Of a stretch of 57,588 nt of DNA, positions 15,198 to 23,948 are shown piece after piece; positions within the stretch are counted from its first letter, which is position 1; each line of letters opens with the position of its first letter. The notes under the pieces are model-generated. The model saw only the letters and a program-made list of their open reading frames with translations, did not search any database and was not told the origin of the DNA. The DNA comes from Umezawaea endophytica (lineage in GTDB: Bacteria; Actinomycetota; Actinomycetes; Mycobacteriales; Pseudonocardiaceae). The stretch covers positions 839,102 through 896,689 of the forward strand of contig NZ_JANYMP010000001.1 in assembly GCF_025061645.1 (NCBI RefSeq), given 5' to 3'. The position numbers and the translations under genes are program-made.

Positions 15198-18146
15198 GTG
15201 GAGTTTCGGATCTTGGGGCCTGTGCGGCTGTGTGCCGGCGGGCGGGTGCTGGCGGTCGGTGAACCGCGCCAGCAGGCGGTGTTGGCGGTGCTGCTGCTCG
15301 AAGCCGGGCGCACCGTCGGTGTCGACGCGCTGGTGGACCGGGTCTGGGGGGAGGCGACGCCCAAGCAGGTGCGTCGTTCCCTCCAGGCCCACCTCACCCG
15401 TGTCCGGCGCGTGCTCGACCAGGCCGAACCGGGTGGTGCCGCGCTGGTGCGGGACGCGGGCGGGTACCGGCTCGACGTCCGGGCCGACCAAGTCGACCTG
15501 TTCCGCTTCCGCGACCTCCAGCGCGGCGGGTCCGCGGACCGCGCCGCCCTGCGCGCGGCGCTCGACCTCTGGCACGGCGAACCGCTCGCGGGCCTGCGCG
15601 GCGACTGGGCCGAACGCACCCGCCACGCGCTGGGCCAGGAGCGCACGGCCTGCGTCGTGGCGTGGGCGGACGCCGAGATCCGCGCCGGCGACGCGGCCGT
15701 GACGATCACCAGGTTGACCGAACTCGCCGACGAACACCCGTTGCAGGAGAGCACGGCCGCGACGCTGATGCGCGCGCTCTACGCCGTGGGGCGGGCGGCC
15801 GACGCGCTCGCCCGCTACGAGCGGGTCCGCCGGGCGCTGCGGGAGGAACTGGGCGCCGATCCGGGGCCCGAACTCGCCGCCGTCCACCAGGCCGTGCTGC
15901 GCAACGACCTACCGTCGCGGGCCGTGACGTCGGCACCCGCGCAGTTGCCCGCCGACGTCACCGCGTTCACCGGGCGGGGCGAGGAGCTGGCGGAGCTGGA
16001 CCGCGTCACCGCCCGCGTGGGCCGGGAACCCGTGGTCGTGTGCCTCACCGGCACCGCCGGGGCTGGCAAGACGGCCACGGCGGTGCACTGGGGCCACCGG
16101 GTCCGGGACCGCTTCCCCGACGGGCAACTGCACGTCGACCTGCGCGGGTACGACCCGGACCAGCCCGTGGCGCCGACCGACGCGCTCGCCTCGTTCCTGA
16201 CCGCGCTGCTGCCCGGTGGCGCGGAGATCCCGCTCGGGCCGACCGAGCGCGCGGCGCGGTTCCGCACCGAGGTCTCCGGCAGGCGGATGCTGATCGTGCT
16301 GGACAACGCGGCCACCGTCGACCAGGTCCGCCCGCTGCTGCCGGGCACCACCTCGTGCGCCGTGGTGGTGACCAGCCGGGACTCGCTCGCCGGGCTCGTC
16401 GCCCTGCACGGCGCCCACCGCGTCCCGGTCGACCGGTTGCCCGGCGCCACCGCCGTCGCGCTGCTGCGCCGCCTCGTGGGTTCCCGCGTCGACGACGACC
16501 CGGAGTCCGCCGCCGCGCTGGCCGACCGCTGCGTGCGATTACCGCTGGCGCTCCGCCTCGCGGCCGAACTCGCCGCGTCCCGACCGGCCTCCCCGCTGTC
16601 CCGGCTCGTCGACGAGCTGCGCGCGGACCAGCGGACCCTGGACCTGCTCAACGGCGGTGGTGATCGACGGGCCGCCGTGCGGACGGTGTTCTCCTGGTCG
16701 CTGCGGCACCTGGGGGCGGAGGCGGTCCGGGCCTTCTCCGCACTCGGCCGCCACCCCGCGCCGGTGTTCGACGCCCACGTCCTCGCCGCGCTCACCGACC
16801 GCCCGCTCGACGAGTCCAGGGCCGTGCTGGACGTCCTCGTCCGCGCGCACCTGGTCCAGCGGGCGGGCGTCGACCGGTACGGCATGCACGACCTGCTCAG
16901 GGCGTACGCCGCGGAGACCGGCGGCGGGGACGACGAGCACGCCGCGCTCGACCGGGTCCACCGCTACTACCTGGCGACCGCCGCCGCGGCGATGGACCTG
17001 CTGTACCCCGGTGAAGCCCACCGCCGCCCCACCGTGCTCCCCGCGGCGAGCCCCGTGCCGGAGTTCACCGGCCCCGACGACGCCCGCGACTGGCTGGACG
17101 CCGAACTGGCCACCGTCGAGGTGCTGGCCGCGCACGCGGTGGCGACCGGCGCGCCGGAACACGCCATCTCCTTGTCGGCGTTGCTGTTCCGCTTCCTCGA
17201 CGGGTACGCCGAGGCGCTGGCGTTGAAGATCCACGAGCACGCCAGGGTCGCCGCGCGGAACACCGGCGACCGGGCAGCGGAGGCCACCGCGCTGACCGCG
17301 CTCGGGGGCGTGCACCTCCAGGCCAGCCGGGCGGAGGTCGCGGCGGCGGACACGTGGGCGGCGTTCGAGCTGTTCACCGAGATCGGCGACGTCGGCGGCC
17401 AGGCGCGGGCGCTCGGCAACGTCGGCCTGCTCGAAGAGCGGAGCGGACACCACGGTGCGGCCGTCCGCCACTACACCGGCGCGCTGGCCGGGTACCGCCG
17501 GGTGCACGACGTGACCGGCTGCGCGCACGCGTTGACCCGGCTCGGCACGATCGAGGCCCGGCTCGGCCTGGAGGACGCGGCCAGGAGCCACCTGCGGCAG
17601 GCGTTGGAGCTGCACGGGCGGGCCGGGCACCGCTTCGGCGAGGCGTGGGTGAAGATCGGGCTCGGCGAGCTGGCCACGGCCGGGGAGCGGCTGGCCGACG
17701 CCGTCGGGCTGCACGCCGAAGCGGCCGCGCTGTTCGCGCTGTGCGGCCACCGGGACAGCGAGGCGTGGGCCGTCGACGGGCTCGGCAGGACCGAGGCGAT
17801 GCGCGGCCGTCCGTGCGACGCCGCCGCCCACCACCGGCAGGCGCTCGACCTGTTCCGCGGGTACGGCGACCGGGACGGCGAGGCGTGGTCGCTCAACGGG
17901 CTCGGCGAGGCGCTGCACGCGTGCGGCAGCACCGCCGCGGCGCGCGCGAGCCACGCCGAGGCCCTGACCGTGGCCACCAGGATCGGGTCGCACGAGCAGG
18001 TCGCCCGCGCCCACCTCGGCCTCGCCCGGACCACCGCCGACGACACCGCCCGCCCGCACTACGACAGGGCGTTCGCGATCTACACCGAGCTGGGGCTGAC
18101 CGCCTCCCGACAGGTCCGGGCGGAACTGGCGGGCCTGGCGCGGTGA
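15198..18146 (+). CDS. AfsR/SARP-family regulator with NB-ARC and TPR domains
   Basis: About 982 aa. The GTG at 15198 (VEFRILGPVRL) has a GGGGG ribosome site 7 bases upstream; the frame extends to 15087 without SARP-like sequence. Order: OmpR-type winged helix (~1-95), BTAD domain (~100-245), NB-ARC ATPase with Walker A GTAGAGKT near residue 285 and Walker B-like LIVLDNA near 370, then TPR repeats (about 650-982) with repeated 40-residue units such as DSEAWAVDGLGRTEA and DGEAWSLNGLGEALH. AfsR-type proteins activate secondary metabolism in response to a signal bound by the ATPase. The target is unknown; no biosynthetic cluster adjoins it directly. Confidence 0.93.
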   Translation: MEFRILGPVRLCAGGRVLAVGEPRQQAVLAVLLLEAGRTVGVDALVDRVWGEATPKQVRRSLQAHLTRVRRVLDQAEPGGAALVRDAGGYRLDVRADQVDLFRFRDLQRGGSADRAALRAALDLWHGEPLAGLRGDWAERTRHALGQERTACVVAWADAEIRAGDAAVTITRLTELADEHPLQESTAATLMRALYAVGRAADALARYERVRRALREELGADPGPELAAVHQAVLRNDLPSRAVTSAPAQLPADVTAFTGRGEELAELDRVTARVGREPVVVCLTGTAGAGKTATAVHWGHRVRDRFPDGQLHVDLRGYDPDQPVAPTDALASFLTALLPGGAEIPLGPTERAARFRTEVSGRRMLIVLDNAATVDQVRPLLPGTTSCAVVVTSRDSLAGLVALHGAHRVPVDRLPGATAVALLRRLVGSRVDDDPESAAALADRCVRLPLALRLAAELAASRPASPLSRLVDELRADQRTLDLLNGGGDRRAAVRTVFSWSLRHLGAEAVRAFSALGRHPAPVFDAHVLAALTDRPLDESRAVLDVLVRAHLVQRAGVDRYGMHDLLRAYAAETGGGDDEHAALDRVHRYYLATAAAAMDLLYPGEAHRRPTVLPAASPVPEFTGPDDARDWLDAELATVEVLAAHAVATGAPEHAISLSALLFRFLDGYAEALALKIHEHARVAARNTGDRAAEATALTALGGVHLQASRAEVAAADTWAAFELFTEIGDVGGQARALGNVGLLEERSGHHGAAVRHYTGALAGYRRVHDVTGCAHALTRLGTIEARLGLEDAARSHLRQALELHGRAGHRFGEAWVKIGLGELATAGERLADAVGLHAEAAALFALCGHRDSEAWAVDGLGRTEAMRGRPCDAAAHHRQALDLFRGYGDRDGEAWSLNGLGEALHACGSTAAARASHAEALTVATRIGSHEQVARAHLGLARTTADDTARPHYDRAFAIYTELGLTASRQVRAELAGLAR

Positions 18147-18159
18147 CCGGACGGTATTC

Positions 18160-18172
18160 GTCCACTGTGGAC
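18160..18172. repeat. Intergenic palindrome GTCCACTGTGGAC
   Basis: Perfect 13-base inverted repeat about one central base, between the SARP stop and the terminator. An identical copy is at 43466-43478, with near copies at 24809-24821 and 30624-30636, all intergenic. Confidence 0.6.
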
Positions 18173-18178
18173 ACGGGC

Positions 18179-18212
18179 GGAGGGGCCCGCCGCGGGTGCG
18201 GCGGGCCCCTCC
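18179..18212. terminator. Bidirectional terminator, 15-bp perfect stem
   Basis: GGAGGGGCCCGCCGC (18179-18193) pairs with 18198-18212 around a GGGT loop, between the convergent SARP (ends 18146) and I36-like (ends 18226) genes. Confidence 0.88.
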
Positions 18213-18225
18213 GGACTCGTCGTGG

Positions 18226-18720
18226 CTAGTAGGTGTGGGACTCCAGGTTCAGGAAGTAGTCCGGGAAGAGGTCACCGCCGGAGAGCGGCGGCTGGTAGGC
18301 GCACATGCCGAGCAGGTTCTCGTCGATGCAGCCGAGCACGTAGTAGTACGGGTCGGCGTTGAACAGGCTGCGGGCGTTGTTCGCGGGACTCTGCCCCTGC
18401 CCCTCGCCGGGGGACACGAACGCGTTGTCGCGGTAGGTCCCGTCCCGGAATCCCGGAATGGCGGGGAAGTCGATCCCACTGCCCTGGAACCCGTTCAGGT
18501 GGAACATGCACAGCTCGTAGTACTCGCAGTAGCCGTTGTAGTAGCCCTGCGTCTTGACGTCGGATCTGGCGCGGACCGGACTCGACTTCGTGTCGGCGGG
18601 TGCCGTCATGGTGTCGGCGGTCGAGGCGGCGGGCGCGGCGGAGGCCGTGCCCGTGAAGCCGACCACCGCCAGCGCGCCTGCGCCCAGCAGCAATCCCAGT
18701 CGGGAGAGGATGTTCCGCAT
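18226..18720 (-). CDS. Small secreted Cys-rich protein, peptidase-inhibitor I36-like
   Basis: 164 aa from the ATG at 18720, preceded by GAAAGGAAC. A clear Sec signal (LLLGAGALAVVGFTGTASAAPAA) is followed by a linker and a Cys-containing domain (YCEYYELCMFHLNGFQGSGID ... FVSPGEG) resembling the beta-gamma-crystallin-like family I36 inhibitor fold (CxxxxxCLF..NY.G). An acidic Tyr-rich tail follows. It lies 44 bases after the lipoprotein gene, likely the same operon. Inhibitor activity is inference from fold resemblance. Confidence 0.75.
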   Translation of the reverse strand: MRNILSRLGLLLGAGALAVVGFTGTASAAPAASTADTMTAPADTKSSPVRARSDVKTQGYYNGYCEYYELCMFHLNGFQGSGIDFPAIPGFRDGTYRDNAFVSPGEGQGQSPANNARSLFNADPYYYVLGCIDENLLGMCAYQPPLSGGDLFPDYFLNLESHTY

Positions 18721-18764
18721 CTTGGTGTTCCTTTCTCTCGCACGGCGCGTGTGGCCGTGCTGTC

Positions 18765-19580
18765 TCAGGGGCCGAGCGCCCGGCGCGCCCGGTCGACGTC
18801 CGCCGCGTTGGCCTCGCGCACCGAGGCCAGTGCCGCGCGGTTCGCCGCGACCAGGTCGCGCTGGATCGACCGCTCCTCGGCGAACCAGGTGCCGACGAGG
18901 TTGGTGGACCTCTTGCACTCCACGTCCGCCGTGGCCGCGGCCACCTCGGCCGGGGTCACCGGACCCGCGAACCGGTCGTCCGACGCGAGTGCCAGCGGGT
19001 CGGTGGAGTCGAAACCCCTGGCGCGCACGCACTCCGACCACGCTTCGACGACGGCGCGCACGCGCGGGGCTCCTCGGGAACGGGTGAAGCTCTCGTTGGC
19101 GAGGCGCAGCGGCAGCTCCCGGTCGACGCCGGAGGGCTCGTCCCGGCCCTGTCCGGCCTCGACCCGCTCGATGCAGCCGTCCGCGCCCTCCAGCGCCGCC
19201 CGCTGCTCCGGCGTGGGCTCGGGCCGCGGCGTCGACGGCCGCGCCGCCGGATCGCGCGCTCCCAGCCCGTACCCGTCGACCGCGGCCAACGCCTCGTCGG
19301 TGATGCCGTACCGGCGCTCGTTCCAACTGGTCAGCCCGACGTCGACCCGCTCTTCGGCCGGGGGGAAGTCGAATCCCGCTCCCCGCATGCACTCGCGCGT
19401 CATCGCGACCCGCGCCCGCCCCAGCTCGCGCAGTTGACCGGGTGACAGCAGGTACTCGTCCAGCGGCAGGCGCAGGTCCGCGCTCGCCACCAGCACCGGC
19501 GTCGGTTCCTCGTCGGGGGCCGGGGCGCAGCAGGCCACGGCCAGCACGGCGGCGAGCGCCGCGGCGTGTCGTACGAGCAT
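18765..19580 (-). CDS. Putative lipoprotein, function unknown
   Basis: 271 aa from the ATG at 19580 (good AGGA site upstream). The N-terminus (MLVRHAAALAAVLAVACCAP) is a lipoprotein signal with an imperfect lipobox (A-V-A-C). The mature part carries two matching motifs, ECMRGAGFDFPP and ECVRARGFDSTDP, a Cys-x3-GF pattern typical of uncharacterised actinomycete surface lipoproteins, plus further Cys (DGCIER, VECKR) that could form disulfides. A frame extension to 19706 runs into the repeat region and was rejected. Divergent from the orphan response regulator, which may control it. Confidence 0.78.
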   Translation of the reverse strand: MLVRHAAALAAVLAVACCAPAPDEEPTPVLVASADLRLPLDEYLLSPGQLRELGRARVAMTRECMRGAGFDFPPAEERVDVGLTSWNERRYGITDEALAAVDGYGLGARDPAARPSTPRPEPTPEQRAALEGADGCIERVEAGQGRDEPSGVDRELPLRLANESFTRSRGAPRVRAVVEAWSECVRARGFDSTDPLALASDDRFAGPVTPAEVAAATADVECKRSTNLVGTWFAEERSIQRDLVAANRAALASVREANAADVDRARRALGP

Positions 19581-19633
19581 CGGTCCTCCCCGTTCCCTCG
19601 TCGTGGGAGGAGGATGACCGCCGCGACGGTGCG

Positions 19634-19699
19634 GAAGTGTTGTGGAAGTGTTGTGGCTCGGCCGAAGTGACGCTTGGTGAAGTGGCGTCCACCGAAGTG
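19634..19699 (+). repeat. Five direct repeats of GAAGTG between divergent genes
   Basis: GAAGTG occurs at 19634, 19645, 19664, 19679 and 19694. The first two are 11 bp apart and sit in a longer repeat (GGAAGTGTTGTG twice); the last three are spaced exactly 15 bp. OmpR-type regulators bind direct repeats, so these are candidate sites for the adjacent response regulator. Confidence 0.6.
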
Positions 19700-19723
19700 G
19701 AGCCACTCGGAGGCTTCACCACC

Positions 19724-19745
19724 GGGGGTGATCACCCCCTAGGCT
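19724..19745. promoter_or_regulatory. 16-bp palindrome plus -10 box at the orphan regulator
   Basis: GGGGGTGATCACCCCC (19724-19739) is a perfect palindrome directly followed by TAGGCT (19740-19745), a -10 box 7 bases before the ATG at 19753. The transcript would be leaderless and the palindrome would sit in the core promoter, like an operator. Confidence 0.55.
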
Positions 19746-19752
19746 CCGGGGT

Positions 19753-20436
19753 ATGCGCGTGTTGATCGTGGAGGACGAGCCGTACCTGGCCGAGGCCGTC
19801 CGTGACGGTCTCCGGCTGGAGGCGATGGCGGCCGACATCGCGGGTGACGGCGACACCGCGCTGGAACTGCTCGGCGTCAACTCCTACGACCTCGCGATCC
19901 TCGACCGCGACATCCCCGGCCCGTCCGGCGACGAGGTCGCCCGGCGGATCGTCGCCTCCGGCAGCGGCATCCCGATCCTGATGCTCACCGCGGCCGACCG
20001 GATCGACGACAAGGCCTCCGGGTTCGAACTGGGGGCCGACGACTACCTCACCAAACCGTTCGAGCTGCGGGAACTCGTCATGCGGCTCAGGGCGCTCGAC
20101 CGCAGGCGCGCCCACGCCCGACCCCCGGTCCGCGAGATCGCCGGCCTGCGGGTGGACCCCTTCCGCCGGGAGGTCTTCCGCGACGGCCGCTACGTCGCGC
20201 TCACCCGCAAGCAGTTCGCCGTGCTCGAGGTCCTCGTCGCCGCCGAAGGCGGTGTCGTCAGCGCCGAAGCGCTGCTGGAGCGGGCCTGGGACGAGAACGC
20301 CGACCCCTTCACCAACGCCGTCCGCATCACCATCTCCGCGCTGCGCAAACGGCTCGGCGAGCCGTGGCTCATCGCCACGCTGCCCGGTGTCGGCTACCGG
20401 ATCGACACCGCGCACCCCGGCGGCGCTCGGGGGTAG
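19753..20436 (+). CDS. Orphan OmpR-family response regulator
   Basis: 227 aa. The receiver domain has the acidic pair (VEDEP), phospho-acceptor Asp51 in AILDRDIPGPSG, Thr in MLTAAD and Lys in LTKPFE; the winged helix has LTRKQFAVLEVLVAAEGGVVS and ends GVGYRI. All phosphorylation residues are present, so it should be switched by a kinase, but no kinase gene adjoins: the neighbours are the divergent lipoprotein and the convergent flavin reductase. The start has no ribosome site, in keeping with a leaderless mRNA. Confidence 0.94.
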   Translation: MRVLIVEDEPYLAEAVRDGLRLEAMAADIAGDGDTALELLGVNSYDLAILDRDIPGPSGDEVARRIVASGSGIPILMLTAADRIDDKASGFELGADDYLTKPFELRELVMRLRALDRRRAHARPPVREIAGLRVDPFRREVFRDGRYVALTRKQFAVLEVLVAAEGGVVSAEALLERAWDENADPFTNAVRITISALRKRLGEPWLIATLPGVGYRIDTAHPGGARG

Positions 20437-20446
20437 GCGCGCGGGG

Positions 20447-20935
20447 TCAGCGTTCGAGCAGCCGGAAACCGCTGGCGTGGAACACGATCGGCTCGACCTC
20501 GGGGTGCGGGTCGACGCTGTGCACGCGCAGCACGGCGATGAGGTGGTCGCCCACGGGCACCTCCCGGTCGAGCGAGCAGACGGCCCGCATCGCCGCGTCG
20601 TGCAGCAGCAGCGCGTCGCCGTCGACGTCGTGTCCGAGGCCCGCGAAGCGGTCGCCCCCGCGGGCGGCGAGCCTGCGGACGACGTCGCGGTGCCCCTCCC
20701 CCAGCACGCTCACCCCGATCCGCGTCGCCGTCCGCAGGACCGGCCACGTGCTTGAGGTGTGGGCGATGCAGACCGACACGAGGGGCGGGTCCAGCGACAC
20801 CGAGGTGAACGAGCTGGCCGCCATCCCGGTCGGCTTCCCGTCGACCAGGGCGCAGATCGCGGTCACCCCGCTGGGGAACATGCCGAAGGCACGTCGGAGC
20901 AACCCCGTGTCCAGAGTGGACTCCACCACCGTCAT
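20447..20935 (-). CDS. Flavin reductase (FMN-binding split barrel)
   Basis: 162 aa. Motifs of the flavin reductase domain family (HpaC/ActVB type): RRAFGMFPSGVTAICA, GMAASSFTSVSLDPPLVSVCI, RIGVSVLGEGHRDVV and VGDHLIAVLRVHSV. Such proteins give reduced FMN/FAD to a partner monooxygenase. None is encoded in this operon, so the partner is elsewhere. Last gene of the TetR-controlled operon; its ATG overlaps the stop of the frameshifted dehydrogenase (ATGA, 20932-20935). Confidence 0.92.
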   Translation of the reverse strand: MTVVESTLDTGLLRRAFGMFPSGVTAICALVDGKPTGMAASSFTSVSLDPPLVSVCIAHTSSTWPVLRTATRIGVSVLGEGHRDVVRRLAARGGDRFAGLGHDVDGDALLLHDAAMRAVCSLDREVPVGDHLIAVLRVHSVDPHPEVEPIVFHASGFRLLER

Positions 20936-22016
20936 CCCTCCTCTTCGGACGGTGCGTTCCCGTCGACCGACAGGACCACGTGCCCGACCTTGGTCCCCGC
21001 CTCGACCAGCCGGTGCGCGTCGGCGGCCCGCTCCAGCGGGAACACCGTGACCAGCTCGGGCGGGATCGTGAGCGGCTCCCGGTGTTGGGCGGCCCAGAAG
21101 GCGTCCACCGGACGCGGGTCGCCGACGACCAGGCCGGTGAGCGAGGCGCGGCGGTTGTAGAACGAGACGACGTCGACGGGCAGCGGTTCGCCGTGGCCAC
21201 CCGCCCGGCCCGCCGTGACGATCCGGCCGCGCCGGGCGACGGCGGGCCAGTACCGCCGCCACAGATCGGGATCGGTGACGTTGTCGACCACCACGTCCAC
21301 CCCGCGCGGGGCGAGCGAGCGCAGCCGGTCGGCCAGGTCCGGGTCGCGGGTGTCGACCACGGCGTCGGCCCCGAGCGCCAGCAGTTCGCCCGCCGCGCGC
21401 CGCCCCCTGGTGGCGGCCACGACGCGCGCGCCGCGCCGGAGGGCCAGCGACACCAGGAGCACGCCCACCGACCCCGCCGCGCCGGGGACCAGGACCCAGT
21501 CGCCGGAACCCACCCTGGCCACGTCGAGTTCCTCCCACGCCAGCGGGCCGCTCGCCGCGAGCGCGGCGGCGTGGTCGAACGGCGTCGCGGCCGGGAGTTC
21601 GGCGGTGTTGGCGACCGGGACCGCGGTGTACTGCGCGTTGGACCCCGGACGCTGGATACCGATGCCGTGACGGCGCCGCAGTCCCACGGACGCCCGTCGG
21701 CGCACGCCCCGCACGTCCCGCACACGACGGGCGCGCTGACGGCGACGCGGCGGCCGAGCACCGCCTCGTCCACACCGGGGCCGACCGCGGCCACGACGCC
21801 CGCGTGCTCACCGCCCAGCACGTGCGGCGGGGTGACCAGCCCGCGGAAGACCGGATGACGGCCCCCGCGGGTGGTGACGTCCCGGCCGAAGGCCACGGAG
21901 GACGCCCGGACCGCGATCCGGACCTCACCGGGACCGGGTTCCGGGCGCGGTACCGCCCGCGGCCTCAGCACGTCGGGTCCGCCGAACGCCTCCATGACCA
22001 CCGCCCGCATCGTCAT
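20932..22016 (-). pseudogene. Zinc-type alcohol dehydrogenase/quinone reductase, frameshifted
   Basis: Medium-chain dehydrogenase of about 360 aa split over two frames. The first part, from the ATG at 22016, has the GroES-like fold (VLGGEHAGVVAAVGPGVDE; the structural-zinc Cys pattern CGTCGACADGRPWDC) and stays in frame until about 21680. The rest (from IGIQRPGSNAQYTAVP) has the Rossmann motif GAAGSVGVLLVSLALRRGA and runs to the stop at 20932 in another frame. One base appears to be missing near 21670-21685, with no homopolymer there. The stop overlaps the next ATG, so the gene was part of a coupled operon. Either a real mutation or a base-calling error. The second frame has its own ATG at 21723, but a protein made from it would lack the N-terminal domain. 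Confidence 0.75.
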
Positions 22017-22988
22017 CGGCCCGCCGCCGTCGGGTCGGCGACGCACAGGGTGCGCTGGTGGCCCAAGCCCGTGACGGTCGCCTCCACCACGTCACCGGGC
22101 CGGAGCCGGCGGCCACCGCGCGCGCCCGCGTTGCCCGCCGGGGTCCCGGTGAGGACGACGTCGCCCGGCGAGAGGACCGTCGCGTGGGAGAGGTAGGAGA
22201 CCAGCTCCTCGACGCCGTGCACGAGGTCCCCGACCCGGCCGTCCTGCATGACCTCGCCGTTGACCTCCAACCGCATCCTCAGGCCGCGGTGGTCCGGCAC
22301 GAACCGGCGCGGCACGAGGTAGGGGCCGATCGGGAAGAACGTCGGTCGGTTCTTCGCCATGAGGAAGTCGCTGAGCGCGAAGCCGGGCCGGACCATGAGG
22401 TCGCGGGTGCTGACGTCGTTGCAGATGGTGTAGCCCGCCACGTGGTCGAGGGCCCGCTCCGGCGCGACGCGGTGCGCCGTCCGGCCGATCACGACCGCGA
22501 CCTCCACCTCCCAGTCGTGCTGGACGCCGGGGCCCCACAGCACCACGTCGTCGCGGGCGCCCGCCAGCGCGCTGGGCAGTCCGAGGAACACGTACGGGTC
22601 CCCGGCCTCCACGCGGTCGGCGATGGCCGTCGCCTCCTCCACCAGCTCCGCGTCGGGCCGCGTCTCCTCGGGGTCGCCGCGCAGCAGCACCAGCGACATC
22701 TCCACGGTGTGCTCGCGGTGGTTCGCGCCCGCGCAGAAGACCTGGCCCGACGGGAACACCGGGGGGCAGTGGACGCACCTCGGACAGCGGCGGTCCGGTG
22801 TGCGCCGTGCCCACGAGCGCCTCCAGGCGCGGGAAGGACACGTCCCAGTCGTCCAGCAGCGCGCCCGTCGTGACGTCGTCGCCCAGCGACGGCCGCAGGT
22901 CGACCACCCGGTCGTCGACGACCAGCCCGGCGAACCGGTCCGCGCCCACGGCGAACGTGCCGAGCCCGAACACCCCGCCCCGGCTCAC
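22013..22988 (-). pseudogene. Fumarylacetoacetate hydrolase-family protein, frameshifted at a C6 run
   Basis: FAH-family hydrolase/isomerase of about 324 aa in two frames. The N-terminal region (GLGTFAVGADRFAGLVVDD ... LRPSLGD), from the GTG at 22988, leads into VRPLPP at a run of six C (G6 on the plus strand, near 22761-22766). Dropping one C would continue straight into VFPSGQVFCAGANHREH and the catalytic domain with metal ligands (WEVEVAVVIG; GYTICNDVSTRDL) and SPGDVVLTGTPAGN. The second frame alone (248 aa, GTG at 22759) keeps the whole catalytic domain and might still be made. A homopolymer indel suggests a sequencing error or a slip-prone site. The GTG start overlaps the previous stop (GTGA). 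Confidence 0.75.
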
Positions 22989-23887
22989 CGGACGGTCACC
23001 ACCGTTCGACCCGCGATGTGCCCGCGGGCGCAGGACTCGTGCGCCTCGCCCGCCCGGTCCAGCGGGAACGACCGGGCGACGGGGATGCGGAACCGGCCCC
23101 GGCGGACGAGGTCGACGACCTCGGCCAGCGCCGCCCGGTGGTCCCCCGCCGCGGATGAGGTCCGGACCCCGAGGCCCGCGCCGCCGAAGTCCGCGATGGT
23201 CACGACCCGCTCCGGGTCGCCGGTGAGGTCGACCAGCTCGGGCAGGACACCGGACCCGGCGATGTCGAGCGCGGCGTGGACGGGCCCGCCCGCGAGCGCG
23301 CGGACCCGTTCGACCAGGCCGTCGCCGTAGGTGGTGGCGGTCGCCCCGAGCGACCGCAGGTAGGCCTGGTTCTCCTCGCTCGCGGTGCCGATCACCCGCG
23401 CGCCCCGGTGCAGCGCGAACTGGACGGCGGCGGATCCCACGCCGCCCGAGGCGCCGCTGATCACGACGGTCTCGCCCGGCCGCACCGCGGCCACGTCGAG
23501 GACGCGGATCGCGGTCTCGACCGGCAGCGGGTACCCGGCGGCCTCCTCGGGCGACAGGCCGTCGGGCACGAGGGCCCAGCTCGTGAGGACCGCGGACTCG
23601 GCCAGCGTGTCGCGGCCGTTGCCGAAGACCTCGTCGCCGACGACGACCCCCTCGACCCCGCCGCCGACGGCGATCACCGTGCCCGCCGCGTCGAACCCGG
23701 TGCCTGCGGGGAGGGAGAGCGGCATGAAGTCCTTCAGGTGACCGGCGCGGAGCTTGTGGTCGATCCCGTTGACCCCCGCCGCCCGGACGGCGACGAGGAT
23801 CTCGCCGTGCCCCGGCTCCGGGTCGTCGACGTCGACGAGGTCCAGGACCTCCGGCCCGCCGTATCCGCTGAACCGGATGGCTTTCAC
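22985..23887 (-). CDS. NADPH:quinone reductase-like MDR oxidoreductase
   Basis: 300 aa, zinc-free medium-chain reductase. Features: MKAIRFSGYGGPEVLDLVDV at the N-terminus, AGTGFDAAGTVIAVGGGVEG, the cofactor loop VISGASGGVGSAAVQFALHRGA and the C-terminal HESCARGHIAGRTVVTVR. No structural Cys cluster. It probably reduces quinones or enones with NADPH. It is upstream of the frameshifted hydrolase in the same operon, 61 bases after the NmrA-like gene. Confidence 0.92.
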   Translation of the reverse strand: MKAIRFSGYGGPEVLDLVDVDDPEPGHGEILVAVRAAGVNGIDHKLRAGHLKDFMPLSLPAGTGFDAAGTVIAVGGGVEGVVVGDEVFGNGRDTLAESAVLTSWALVPDGLSPEEAAGYPLPVETAIRVLDVAAVRPGETVVISGASGGVGSAAVQFALHRGARVIGTASEENQAYLRSLGATATTYGDGLVERVRALAGGPVHAALDIAGSGVLPELVDLTGDPERVVTIADFGGAGLGVRTSSAAGDHRAALAEVVDLVRRGRFRIPVARSFPLDRAGEAHESCARGHIAGRTVVTVR

Positions 23888-23948
23888 CTGTCCTCCAAGG
23901 GTTCGGTGTGCTGTCCGTCGAGGACCGTGGGCCGTTTCCGTTCCGGTG

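Noticed and set aside
20909-20921. GTCCAGAGTGGAC as another copy of the dispersed palindrome
   Set aside because: Lies inside the flavin reductase coding region and differs in the centre; likely chance.
20394-22046. 550-codon minus-strand frame
   Set aside because: Only its first ~115 codons are real (dehydrogenase N-terminus); the remainder is out of frame after the frameshift.
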